Of a DNA stretch of 16,610 nt, positions 1 to 6,741 are shown piece after piece (the first letter of the stretch is position 1; the number at the start of each line of letters is the position of its first letter). This DNA comes from an uncultured Granulicatella sp. GTDB taxonomy: Bacteria > Bacillota > Bacilli > Lactobacillales > Aerococcaceae. Location: contig URWJ01000020.1 of assembly GCA_900551535.1 (NCBI GenBank), forward strand, positions 1 to 16,610, read 5' to 3'. Made by a program: the position numbers and the translations under genes. The notes beneath the pieces were generated by a model. That model saw only the letters and a list, made by a program, of their open reading frames with translations, was not told the origin of the DNA and made no database searches.

Positions 1-304
1 TTGATAAAGTACCGTACAAGTTGAACGCTTCTCTTGAAAACTCATCTTCGAAAGTGCGTCCGTAAATAGACTCGCCACCCATACCTGTTCCAGTTGGGTC
101 GCCACCTTGAATCATGAAGTCTTCAATGACACGGTGGAAAATTACTCCATCATAATATCCATTTTTTGCATGTGTTACGAAATTCTCCACTGTTTTAGGC
201 GCTACTTCAGGGAATAATTCCAATGTGAAATCTCCTAGATTCGTATGCACAGTCACGAGTGGATTCTTTTCATTCACTTTATTCAATTGTGGAAATTGAC
301 TCAT
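1..304 (-). CDS. Cyclophilin-type peptidyl-prolyl cis-trans isomerase, N-terminal part (runs off the window)
   Basis: A cyclophilin catalyses cis-trans isomerisation of X-Pro peptide bonds. About 101 codons are visible from the ATG at 304-302, preceded by the strong AAGGAGATGG ribosome binding site; the C-terminal part lies beyond position 1. Visible family motifs are VHTNLGDFTLELFPE near the N-terminus, FHRV (with the catalytic-type Arg), the MIQGGDPTGTG block and a following DEFS. There is no signal peptide or lipobox, so I infer a cytoplasmic single-domain PpiB-like enzyme rather than a PrsA-like foldase. It is transcribed divergently from the DUF212/reductase pair, from its own extended -10 promoter. 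The family assignment is secure; the substrate is unknown. Confidence 0.93.
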   Translation of the reverse strand, partial: MSQFPQLNKVNEKNPLVTVHTNLGDFTLELFPEVAPKTVENFVTHAKNGYYDGVIFHRVIEDFMIQGGDPTGTGMGGESIYGRTFEDEFSREAFNLYGTLS

Positions 305-355
305 TTTTCCATCTCCTTTTAATTCATACTGATGATTACTCATCTACCATCTTCT

Positions 356-384
356 ATTAAACCACAAAAGGCAAACGGGTGCAA
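356..384 (-). promoter_or_regulatory. Promoter of the cyclophilin gene
   Basis: Read leftward, a TTGCAC -35 (379-384) and a TTTAAT -10 (356-361) are separated by 17 bases, and the -10 is preceded by an extended TGG. It lies about 50 bases upstream of the cyclophilin ATG. This is inferred from consensus only. Confidence 0.5.
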
Positions 385-438
385 TTTAGCATCCTTATCC
401 ACCTTAATAAAAAAATAAAGAATATCTATAAATTTTCC

Positions 439-468
439 TTAGTGATTTTCATGGTTTCGTGGTATAGT
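439..468 (+). promoter_or_regulatory. Promoter of the DUF212-reductase operon
   Basis: An extended -10 TGGTATAGT (460-468) has a weak -35 TTAGTG (439-444) 18 bases upstream. Transcription would begin near 475, just after a possible TTG start at 471, which supports the downstream ATG at 504 as the true start. The stretch 305-503 otherwise holds only this promoter, the divergent one and leader sequence. Confidence 0.5.
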
Positions 469-503
469 ATTTGAGTATAGAAAAAAGAAAGAGTGAAAGT
501 TTA

Positions 504-1013
504 ATGACAATATTTCAAAATTATCCATTAATCGCTTCAATTTGCTCGATTCTATTTGCACAATTTGTTAAATTCCCGATTGCACTCTTCTCAAAGAAAG
601 ATGGTGCACACGTTTCGTTAGTAACTAGTACAGGTGGAATGCCAAGTTCTCACTCTGCTGCAGTTAGCTCGCTGATTACAGCGCTTATTATTGAATACGG
701 ATTTGCTTCTCCACTCGTTGCAATCGCAACAACGTTCGGTTTAATCGTTATGTTCGATGCCATGGCCGTTCGTCGTCAAAGTGGTGAACAAGGAATTCTC
801 CTACAAAAATTATACGAAGAACAAATACGTGAAGAATCAAGCGCATTAAAGCATGTTGAAATCGAATCTGAAGACGATCCAATTGATCTCTTTGACACAG
901 AAGAAAACAAAAAATTAATTATCAAAAAATATCTAGGTCACAAACCCATCGAGGTGTTCGCCGGTGTACTAACTGGTATCGCAATGGCCTTTATTTTAAG
1001 AATCTTCTATTAA
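504..1013 (+). CDS. DUF212 / divergent PAP2 family membrane protein (YuiD-like)
   Basis: This 169-residue protein belongs to the YuiD/DUF212 family, described as a divergent acid-phosphatase (PAP2) fold; its substrate is not established. Visible features are a hydrophobic N-terminus (about 7-30), the STGGMPSSHSA motif (about 42-52) resembling the phosphatase SGHS block, a second hydrophobic stretch (about 55-85) followed by FDAMAVRRQSGEQ, an acidic stretch around 108-135, and the family C-terminal GHKPIEV plus a final hydrophobic segment. I chose the ATG at 504 because homologues begin at this point and an in-frame TTG at 471 falls almost on the promoter; the ribosome binding site is weak in either case. 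The reductase gene follows after 13 bases, so the two are probably co-transcribed. A lipid- or polyprenyl-phosphate phosphatase role is only a guess. Confidence 0.85.
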   Translation: MTIFQNYPLIASICSILFAQFVKFPIALFSKKDGAHVSLVTSTGGMPSSHSAAVSSLITALIIEYGFASPLVAIATTFGLIVMFDAMAVRRQSGEQGILLQKLYEEQIREESSALKHVEIESEDDPIDLFDTEENKKLIIKKYLGHKPIEVFAGVLTGIAMAFILRIFY

Positions 1014-1026
1014 TCGGAGGTACAAA

Positions 1027-2013
1027 GTGACACAAGAAATTGTTGATATTATTATTATCGGCGGTGGGCCTGTTGGGCTTTTCACCGCCTTTTACGCGGG
1101 CTTACGTCAAGCGTCTGTTAAAATTATCGAAACTTTGCCCCAATTAGGTGGGCAACCAGGAATGCTTTATCCTGAAAAAATGATTTACGACATTCCTGCC
1201 TTCCCAGAAATTACAGCTGGAGATTTAATCGAGAACTTGAAAAAACAGCTTGAACGTTTCCCAGAAACTCAGTTCTGCTTAGAAGAAGAAGCACTCGAAT
1301 TAAACAAAACAGACTTTGGATATGAGCTTGTGACTTCTAAACAAACGCACTACGCAAAAACAGTGATTATCGCTTGTGGGAACGGCGCTTTCCGTCCACG
1401 TAAACTCGATGTAGAAAATGCTGAAACTTATGAGAACAGCAACCTGCACTACTTCGTAACGAACTTAGAGCGATTCCGCGACCGTACCGTAGCTATCTGC
1501 GGTGGTGGCGACTCTGCGGTAGACTGGGCACTTGCCTTAGAACCAATCGCAAAGAAAGTGACGATTGTTCACCGTCGCCCACAGTTCCGTGCACAAGAAC
1601 ATAGCGTGAAACAACTAGAAGAATCAAGCGTTGAAATCTTAACACCTTATCTTCCAGACCAAATTATTGGCGATTGTAAAACTATTCAATCCGTTGTATT
1701 GAAACATGCGAAAGGCGAAGATCAAATCAAACTTCCTGTTGATGACTTTATCGTGAACTATGGCTTCTCTTCTTCTATTGGAGGAATGAAGAACTGGGGA
1801 TTCGAGGTTCAGCGCAACACTATCGTGACAAATAGCCAAATGGAGACGACTCTTCCTGGCGTCTTTGCCGTTGGAGATATCGCAACATACGAAGGCAAGG
1901 TTAAAATCATTGCGACAGGATTTGGTGAAGCTCCTGTTGCCATTAATGCTGCGATGACGTATGTGAATCCAAATAGCCGTCCGAGCACGATTCATAGTTC
2001 ATCCATGTTCTAA
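1027..2013 (+). CDS. Ferredoxin/flavodoxin--NADP(+) reductase, YumC (TrxB-like) type
   Basis: This FAD-dependent enzyme moves electrons between NADPH and ferredoxin or flavodoxin in the cytoplasm. The 328-residue protein has an N-terminal FAD Rossmann motif IIGGGPVG (10-17), GGQPGMLYPEK (about 41-51), a second dinucleotide motif CGGGDSAVDW (158-167), an HRR (182-184) consistent with NADPH preference, a GVFAVGD FAD motif near 280, and the family C-terminal block with KIIATGFGEAP. It lacks the CxxC redox pair of true thioredoxin reductases, which separates it from TrxB. Translation starts at a GTG preceded by CGGAGG six bases away. The upstream neighbour is the DUF212 gene; a hairpin terminator follows at 2032. 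Confidence 0.93.
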   Translation: MTQEIVDIIIIGGGPVGLFTAFYAGLRQASVKIIETLPQLGGQPGMLYPEKMIYDIPAFPEITAGDLIENLKKQLERFPETQFCLEEEALELNKTDFGYELVTSKQTHYAKTVIIACGNGAFRPRKLDVENAETYENSNLHYFVTNLERFRDRTVAICGGGDSAVDWALALEPIAKKVTIVHRRPQFRAQEHSVKQLEESSVEILTPYLPDQIIGDCKTIQSVVLKHAKGEDQIKLPVDDFIVNYGFSSSIGGMKNWGFEVQRNTIVTNSQMETTLPGVFAVGDIATYEGKVKIIATGFGEAPVAINAAMTYVNPNSRPSTIHSSSMF

Positions 2014-2031
2014 CCGTTTACAAAATTTCAA

Positions 2032-2069
2032 AAAGAACGCTCAATTCATTTGGGCGTTCTTTGTATTTT
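2032..2069 (+). terminator. Rho-independent terminator of the DUF212-reductase operon
   Basis: An 11-base stem AAAGAACGCTC / GGGCGTTCTTT (2032-2042 with 2052-2062, one G:T pair) closes a 9-base loop and is followed by a T-rich tail. Confidence 0.85.
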
Positions 2070-2079
2070 GTGTTAAAAT
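2050..2079 (+). promoter_or_regulatory. Possible promoter of the PgpA-like gene
   Basis: A TAAAAT -10 (2074-2079) lies about 57 bases upstream of the start codon. The best -35 at a suitable distance is TTGGGC (2050-2055, 18-base spacer), which overlaps the terminator stem. The match is weak; the site is proposed because a terminator precedes the gene. Confidence 0.3.
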
Positions 2080-2135
2080 AAAAAGCTACTCTTTTTAAAA
2101 GGGTTTCATAATTTGTTAAAAGGAGGATTTTTCAG

Positions 2136-2636
2136 ATGAAAAGCCCAAAAGAATTACACGAACGCTGTTTAGAATTACTATCTGAGCGTGGTGTAGAATT
2201 AGAACAAATTGCTGAATTAGTTTATTTCTTACAAGAAAGATATGTACCAGGATTAACGAAAGAAGAATGCTTATTAAACGTTACTAGCGTATTGAAGAAA
2301 CGCGAAGTTCAAAACGCCGTTATCACAGGTATCGAAATGGATAAATTAGCAGAAGAAAAGAAATTACATCCATTATTAAACGATGTCTTATCTGAAGATG
2401 AGCCTTTATATGGTGTCGATGAAATCTTAGCTTTATCGATCGTAAATGTATATGGTTCTATCGGATTTACAAACTATGGTTATATCGATAAAGTAAAACC
2501 GGGAATTCTTAAAAACTTAGATGACAAATCAACTGGTAAAGTAAACATCTTCTTAGATGACCTAGTTGGTGCTATTGCAGCCGCTGCCGCAAGCCGTCTA
2601 GCGCACAGCATTCCAGCAAAAGAAGAATTAGACTAA
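2136..2636 (+). CDS. PgpA/YutG family protein (annotated as phosphatidylglycerophosphatase A)
   Basis: This 166-residue protein matches the YutG-like branch of the PgpA family. PgpA of Escherichia coli dephosphorylates phosphatidylglycerophosphate; for this soluble-looking Gram-positive branch the substrate is less certain. The N-terminal 90 residues are helical and charged (CLELLSERGVELEQIAELVY near 11-30), followed by a conserved block with GSIGFTNYGYIDKVKPG (107-123) and FLDDLVGAIAAAAASRLAH (139-157). The paired Asp in this last block is the PgpA-type metal-binding candidate. The start is unambiguous: AAAAGGAGG lies nine bases before the ATG. Unlike its neighbours the gene is very rich in TTA leucine codons. 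It is monocistronic, flanked by terminators on both sides. Confidence 0.82.
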   Translation: MKSPKELHERCLELLSERGVELEQIAELVYFLQERYVPGLTKEECLLNVTSVLKKREVQNAVITGIEMDKLAEEKKLHPLLNDVLSEDEPLYGVDEILALSIVNVYGSIGFTNYGYIDKVKPGILKNLDDKSTGKVNIFLDDLVGAIAAAAASRLAHSIPAKEELD

Positions 2637-2642
2637 TCATGC

Positions 2643-2675
2643 AAAAAGGATGAAGCAAAACGCTTCATCCTTTTC
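2643..2675. terminator. Bidirectional terminator between the PgpA-like gene and the SirTM operon
   Basis: A perfect 13-base stem AAAAGGATGAAGC / GCTTCATCCTTTT (2644-2656 with 2662-2674) closes a 5-base loop. It has T-runs at the outer end on both strands, so it can stop transcription arriving from either side. Confidence 0.85.
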
Positions 2676-2683
2676 TAAATTTA

Positions 2684-2720
2684 TCGAGTGATACCTTATA
2701 CGGTATCACTTGATTTTTTT
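2684..2720 (+). terminator. Second hairpin terminator, end of the SirTM operon
   Basis: A 12-base stem TCGAGTGATACC / GGTATCACTTGA (2684-2695 with 2702-2713, one G:T pair) is followed by seven T residues on the plus strand. It begins just past the lipoate ligase stop codon. On the minus strand its tail is T-poor, so it mainly acts as a back-up stop for rightward transcription. Confidence 0.75.
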
Positions 2721-3741
2721 ATTCTCCTAAAACGAGTCCAGCAAATTCTTCAGCAGTAACTGCACCAAAGTAGTTGCTTAAATCGATGGCACTTAAGACT
2801 TCCACTAAGTCTTCTTTCACCATACGAACTCCTTTAAGTTTTTCTTCGACTTCTTGTACATTTCCTTTTGCAAAGAAATCTCCATAAATACGGCAATTTG
2901 AAATTCTACCTTGCACCACTTCTAAGTAGCATTGAATTGTTCCGCATGCAAAACGTCCATCACGGTAATCACTATATTGTGGAGACTGACCATAATTCCA
3001 TTCCCAGTTTTTATATTTAGAAGCTGTCAGTTCATCGATTGCTTTCCAATCTTCTTCCGTTAACACATAACGTTTCGCTTCATCAATCGAGTTAATTCCT
3101 AAAATCTTACATGTGATTAAGTTTTTGAATTCATCTACCGTCACGTTTTGATATTCTGGAGCTAGGTACGGACGAATACTTCCCACACGTGCACGGACCG
3201 ATTGAATCCCTTTCGATTGTAATTTCTTCTTGTTTGGATTCAAGACTTTTTCCATCGCATCATAGTCCACGTCTAATAAGAGCGAGAATCCACCGTATAC
3301 ACGACCGTTACTGATGGTCATGGCCGCACCGGATACTTTTTTACCTTCAATCGTTAAATCGTTACGACCTGTTTGTTCAACGGCTGTCGCGCCGAGTTCG
3401 TGTAAGGCTTTAATCGCTGGTTCATACGTTCTCTTGAAATCTCCGAAGATTCCATTGTCTTGGATTAAGTAGCACACATTCACAGCACCAGAATCCACGT
3501 ATACGGCACCGCCACCAGTGTCACGACGTACAACAAGAATATTGTTTTCTTTTAAATACTCCTCATTCACTTCAGCGATTGTGTTTTGGAATTTTCCAAT
3601 TTCTACTTTAGGGTCGCAGTAATATGGGAACAAGATGTCATCATCTAAGAAGACATTACTTTGCACATATACTTGCATCGCAAGCGCTACTGCTCCATCT
3701 TTTACATATTTTCCATCACGGATTGGTTCGATTAAATACAT
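2719..3741 (-). CDS. lplA: Lipoate-protein ligase A (LplA2-type, SirTM operon)
   Basis: This enzyme activates lipoate with ATP and attaches it to a carrier lysine; in the linked SirTM system the carrier is GcvH-L. The 340-residue protein has the two-domain LplA layout. The N-terminal catalytic domain shows RRDTGGGAVYVDSG (72-85, the nucleotide/lipoyl loop), GRNDLTIEGKKVSG (125-138, with K135 in the adenylation-lysine position) and GGFSLLLDVD (about 140-149). The C-terminal accessory domain (about 245-340) contains WNYGQSP. The start ATG has a GGAGAA site about seven bases upstream. It is the last gene of the operon, three bases after the sirtuin stop. LplA2-type partner choice is inferred from the operon; the enzyme family is clear. 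Confidence 0.93.
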   Translation of the reverse strand: MYLIEPIRDGKYVKDGAVALAMQVYVQSNVFLDDDILFPYYCDPKVEIGKFQNTIAEVNEEYLKENNILVVRRDTGGGAVYVDSGAVNVCYLIQDNGIFGDFKRTYEPAIKALHELGATAVEQTGRNDLTIEGKKVSGAAMTISNGRVYGGFSLLLDVDYDAMEKVLNPNKKKLQSKGIQSVRARVGSIRPYLAPEYQNVTVDEFKNLITCKILGINSIDEAKRYVLTEEDWKAIDELTASKYKNWEWNYGQSPQYSDYRDGRFACGTIQCYLEVVQGRISNCRIYGDFFAKGNVQEVEEKLKGVRMVKEDLVEVLSAIDLSNYFGAVTAEEFAGLVLGE

Positions 3742-3744
3742 TGT

Positions 3745-4626
3745 TTATTCTCCTTTAAGCTCTTGATATGTCCCATGAATTAATGGGGCTATGTTTTCTG
3801 ACAATTGTACAGTCTGCTCTCTTAACGCGAGCGGAATCCGGTAATGTTTATGATTCATACTTACAAACAGCGCATTTGGATTGGCTTGGACGCATTTTTG
3901 GAACGGTGTTTTGATAAATTGCGGCGTTGTGAACCCTACTCCTATTTCTAAAAAGAGCACCTTATCGTTTTTATGTTCTTCTAAAAACGCATCATAGCGT
4001 GCCTTTTGTTCAAAGAAATCTGCTGACTCGACCATTCCTTTTTCAGCGTTACGCTTATTAATTTCAAGCGGTGCTCCGCATTCTGGACAGAACGGAATCA
4101 ATTCATAAGGAACCTTCATATCCTTTTGTTCCGCAATCATCTTACGGACTAATGCATCATCTTGATACGTTTTTGGATGACAATGCTGGCTGCATTGGAA
4201 AAGTCCATACTCCCCTTGAATATGATAAACCTTCTCTTTGTCGTACCCGGCTACCCAAAACGCATTATCCGCATTTGTCGTAATAATATGGTATGGCTTC
4301 GTTTTAAGCATTTCTAATAGTTCTACATACGATTGTCCCACAGGTTGATCCAAGTAATTGAGCGCGATAAAACGACTTTGAAACGCCCAATACTCTTCCC
4401 AACTTGGAAAATGAAACAAGCTCGCTTGTAACATATCTAAAAATTGATACTTCTCGATAAAATCAGGAAAAGCGTCTTCGAATCGACTGCCAATATAGGT
4501 GAACCCATCTGCTGCCGACATCCCAGCACCGATACCAACCACAATAGCATCAGCTTCCTGGAATAAATCCGCCAGTAGACTAGCTTCAGTCGTTCTTTCT
4601 TTTTGTAATGCATTCCATTTCGTCAT
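3745..4626 (-). CDS. Type-M sirtuin, protein ADP-ribosyltransferase (SirTM)
   Basis: SirTM uses NAD+ to ADP-ribosylate lipoylated GcvH-L instead of deacylating lysine. The 293-residue protein has the NAD-binding GIGAGMSAADG (31-41), the TTNADN block with N118, and HIQG where classical sirtuins have the catalytic His; here it is Q137. A small zinc site is formed by QCSQHC (C145, C149) and FCPEC (C180, C183). N118 and Q137 coincide in number with the residues I recall for the Streptococcus pyogenes enzyme. The frame is open to 4695, but the ATG at 4626 is preferred: AGGAGA lies eight bases upstream and the length equals the known family. The macrodomain stop codon ends one base before this ATG, so the two are likely translationally coupled. 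Confidence 0.95.
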   Translation of the reverse strand: MTKWNALQKERTTEASLLADLFQEADAIVVGIGAGMSAADGFTYIGSRFEDAFPDFIEKYQFLDMLQASLFHFPSWEEYWAFQSRFIALNYLDQPVGQSYVELLEMLKTKPYHIITTNADNAFWVAGYDKEKVYHIQGEYGLFQCSQHCHPKTYQDDALVRKMIAEQKDMKVPYELIPFCPECGAPLEINKRNAEKGMVESADFFEQKARYDAFLEEHKNDKVLFLEIGVGFTTPQFIKTPFQKCVQANPNALFVSMNHKHYRIPLALREQTVQLSENIAPLIHGTYQELKGE

Positions 4627-4627
4627 T

Positions 4628-5422
4628 CTACTGTTCTCCTGATAATAATTTCTGATAAATTGATTGATCTTCCTTGGTATACGTTGAAAAAACAACAGTC
4701 ATTGTTGAAGATGTCTCCGTCAACCATTTGTTCACGGTATCCACCGCAATACGCGCCGCAGGTTCTTTTGGAAAACCAAACTCTCCTGTCGAAATCCCGC
4801 AAAAAGCAATCGATGTAAGATTTGCTTCTCTTGCTGCATTCAAACAACTCTTGTAACACCCAGACAGCAATTGTTCACGAAGCGGCGTTACTTTTTGCCC
4901 TGGAGGCAAGAAGGGACCAACTGTATGAATAATGTACTTCGATGGCAAGTTGAACGCTGGCGTGATTTTTGCTTTTCCAACAGGCTCCTTCTTCCCTTCC
5001 TTCTCCATTAAATGATGGCAAAAGCTTCGAAGTTCAATTCCTGAAAAAGTATGAATCGCATTATCAATACAGCGGTGGTTTGGAATAAAACATCCAAGCA
5101 TCTCACTATTTGCCGCATTCACAATCGCATCGACTTGTAATTCACACAAGTCACCGTAATAGAGTTTGATTTGGTCATTTGCTGTTGGAACACAATCTGC
5201 CAAAGTCTGTACTCTTGGTGAATGGTATTCTTTTAAATATTCATTCTCCAAAGCGACATAGTCTGCAGGAGCCTCTTTTGGCTGCCTTACATTCACAAGC
5301 CCACGCCAAAGGGGCTTCAACTCTTCTAGCGGTTTTCCTTCAACTGATACGGTTTCTCCTGATTCCTGCACCAAGAGCTCAATCATCTGTTTGAGCAACT
5401 GCTCTTCTTTATGATTATTCAT
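4628..5422 (-). CDS. Zinc-type macrodomain ADP-ribosyl hydrolase (SirTM partner)
   Basis: This protein is expected to remove ADP-ribose placed by SirTM on GcvH-L. The 264-residue protein has a helical N-terminal extension (about 1-80) and then a macrodomain: KLYYGDLCELQVDAIVNAAN (86-105), a loop with CFIPNHRC (111-118) giving a C-H-C zinc site (C111, H116, C118), the IDNAIHTFSG helix start (119-128), PAFNLP (155-160), YIIHTVGP (163-170) and the second phosphate loop FCGISTGEFGFP (207-218). The zinc motif and N-terminal extension mark the Zn-Macro class rather than MacroD1/YmdB-type enzymes. The ATG overlaps the end of the GcvH-L gene by eight bases; no strong ribosome binding site precedes it, which suggests coupling. 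De-ADP-ribosylation is known for homologues and inferred here. Confidence 0.93.
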   Translation of the reverse strand: MNNHKEEQLLKQMIELLVQESGETVSVEGKPLEELKPLWRGLVNVRQPKEAPADYVALENEYLKEYHSPRVQTLADCVPTANDQIKLYYGDLCELQVDAIVNAANSEMLGCFIPNHRCIDNAIHTFSGIELRSFCHHLMEKEGKKEPVGKAKITPAFNLPSKYIIHTVGPFLPPGQKVTPLREQLLSGCYKSCLNAAREANLTSIAFCGISTGEFGFPKEPAARIAVDTVNKWLTETSSTMTVVFSTYTKEDQSIYQKLLSGEQ

Positions 5423-5747
5423 CTTCTAATGCCAAGAATGCTGCTTCATCAACATCCGTTAATGTCACTAACCAGTGTTCTTCTGGTTTTTCAGAGTTTA
5501 ATAATTTAGGGTCTTCTGTTGCCGCTAAGTTTCTAGCTACGACTTTCCCTGCAAGTGGTGTCACAATCGACATCACTGTTTTACTTGCTTCTAAACTTAA
5601 GATTTCGTCTTCGGCTTCTAATTCGTCATCCATGTTAAATTGAACGAATCCAATTGTACCGACATCATCTTGAAGTTCTGGAGTCATACGAATCGTGTAG
5701 TTTTCTCCTTCTTTATCAATCCATAAAAAGTTAGCAAATTTTCTCAT
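5415..5747 (-). CDS. GcvH-L, glycine-cleavage-H-like lipoyl carrier
   Basis: This is a 110-residue relative of the glycine cleavage H protein that serves as lipoyl carrier and ADP-ribosylation target in SirTM operons. The lipoyl-lysine motif is LEASKTVMSIVTPLAG, with K56 as the attachment lysine. Homologues are reported to be ADP-ribosylated on D27 after lipoylation; D27 and D28 are present in TPELQDDVG. The C-terminus is acidic. An ATG at 5777 opens the same frame, but the start at 5747 is better: AAAGGAGA lies eight bases upstream and the length fits the family. The start is one base beyond the stop of the monooxygenase gene. No other glycine-cleavage gene is in the window, in line with a role outside glycine catabolism. 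Confidence 0.94.
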   Translation of the reverse strand: MRKFANFLWIDKEGENYTIRMTPELQDDVGTIGFVQFNMDDELEAEDEILSLEASKTVMSIVTPLAGKVVARNLAATEDPKLLNSEKPEEHWLVTLTDVDEAAFLALEDE

Positions 5748-5748
5748 T

Positions 5749-6741
5749 TTATTTTTCTCCTTTATATAATTCAGCAAGTAATTCTACTGAACGTTTTCTT
5801 TTTTCAATGGAACCGACGAGTGGAATAAATAATAACTCATCGGGATTGGAGACTGCTCTTAGCGCCTCCATTTGCTCGTAAACTTCACGTGGGTTTCCCA
5901 CAATGAGTCGACTGCGGTTGCTTGCGATTTTTTCACGGTCACGCTGAGTTAATTCATATGTTTCCACATCTTTTTGTGTTGGGAACGTATGGAATTCTGA
6001 AAAATCCTGTTTTCCAAGCATCCATAAATCTAGTGGTTTCGCCATCTCTTCGGCTTCTTCGCTCGTATCTGCAATAACCACAAATACCGCTAGTACAAAG
6101 TTGCTTGGTCTGCTATGAGGGCCTGATTTAAAGGTGCTGCGATATTTCTTGGAAAGACTTTTCGCCAACTCCACAGGGTCTTGAGGAATATACGGAAATA
6201 CACCATATACAAAACTCAAACCAAGAGTTGCCGCCGACTCAATCGACTGACCTCCCATTCCAAGAAGGAACTGTTCTGGAACAGTCGTTGTTTCTGGAAC
6301 GACCACGCCTTTATGACGCGCTTCATTCAAATAGTGCTGCAATTTTTCTAACCACAAGGCGTATTGCTCTTTCAAATAAAGCGACTGTAAGTTACGACCT
6401 ACAAGAGGTGTTCCTGGGGAATTACCAAGACCGATATCCACACGTCCTGGGAATAATCCTTCTAGCGTTGACATGATTTCAGCCACTTTATATGGCGAAT
6501 AATGAAGCCCCATGATGCCACCCGAACCAATATGGATGTTCTTCGTGTGGCTAGCAAGGTACGGAATCACCACTTCTGGAGCGCTAATCGAGAGTGCTGG
6601 CACATTATGATGTTCACTCACCCAGAAACGATGAAATTCAAGTTCGTCTGCTAATTGCGCCAACTCCAATGTTTCACGAACAGCCTCCGCACTCGTCTTT
6701 CCTTCATCTACGAGGCCATAATCTAATAGACTAATTTTCAC
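5749..6741 (-). CDS. Luciferase-like (LLM class) flavin-dependent monooxygenase/oxidoreductase
   Basis: This 330-residue TIM-barrel enzyme belongs to the bacterial luciferase family, which uses reduced FMN and oxygen to oxidise small organic molecules; the substrate here is unknown. Visible hallmarks are ISLLDYGLV at the N-terminus, HRFWVSEHHN (37-46), SISAPEVVIPYLA (51-63), IGSGGIMGLHYSPYKVAE (71-88) and LEGLFPGRVDIGLG (93-106). I chose the GTG at 6741 because family members begin at KISLLD and it overlaps the preceding stop by 11 bases; GGGGAGAGAG lies upstream. The frame remains open to 6816, but that extension would lie inside the OYE gene. It sits between the OYE homologue and GcvH-L, an arrangement also described for SirTM operons, where a role in oxidative stress has been suggested. 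Confidence 0.9.
   Translation of the reverse strand: MKISLLDYGLVDEGKTSAEAVRETLELAQLADELEFHRFWVSEHHNVPALSISAPEVVIPYLASHTKNIHIGSGGIMGLHYSPYKVAEIMSTLEGLFPGRVDIGLGNSPGTPLVGRNLQSLYLKEQYALWLEKLQHYLNEARHKGVVVPETTTVPEQFLLGMGGQSIESAATLGLSFVYGVFPYIPQDPVELAKSLSKKYRSTFKSGPHSRPSNFVLAVFVVIADTSEEAEEMAKPLDLWMLGKQDFSEFHTFPTQKDVETYELTQRDREKIASNRSRLIVGNPREVYEQMEALRAVSNPDELLFIPLVGSIEKRKRSVELLAELYKGEK

Noticed and set aside
471..503. TTG start extending the DUF212 protein by 11 residues
   Set aside because: It lies at the promoter's expected transcription start and has no ribosome binding site; homologues begin at the ATG at 504.
1639..1995. Open frame antisense to the NADP reductase gene
   Set aside because: A shadow of a well-supported gene, with no ribosome binding site and no recognisable protein family.
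1027..2013. Thioredoxin reductase
   Set aside because: The CxxC redox pair is absent, and the C-terminal KIIATGFGEAP block fits YumC-type ferredoxin-NADP reductase.
3745..4626. Reading the sirtuin as a standard CobB/Sir2 deacetylase
   Set aside because: The catalytic His is Gln (HIQG) and the gene lies with GcvH-L, a zinc macrodomain and LplA, which mark the ADP-ribosylating type-M class.
4627..4695. Upstream in-frame ATG extending SirTM by 23 residues
   Set aside because: It lies inside the macrodomain gene; the ATG at 4626 has a good AGGAGA site and gives the family length and the N118/Q137 numbering.
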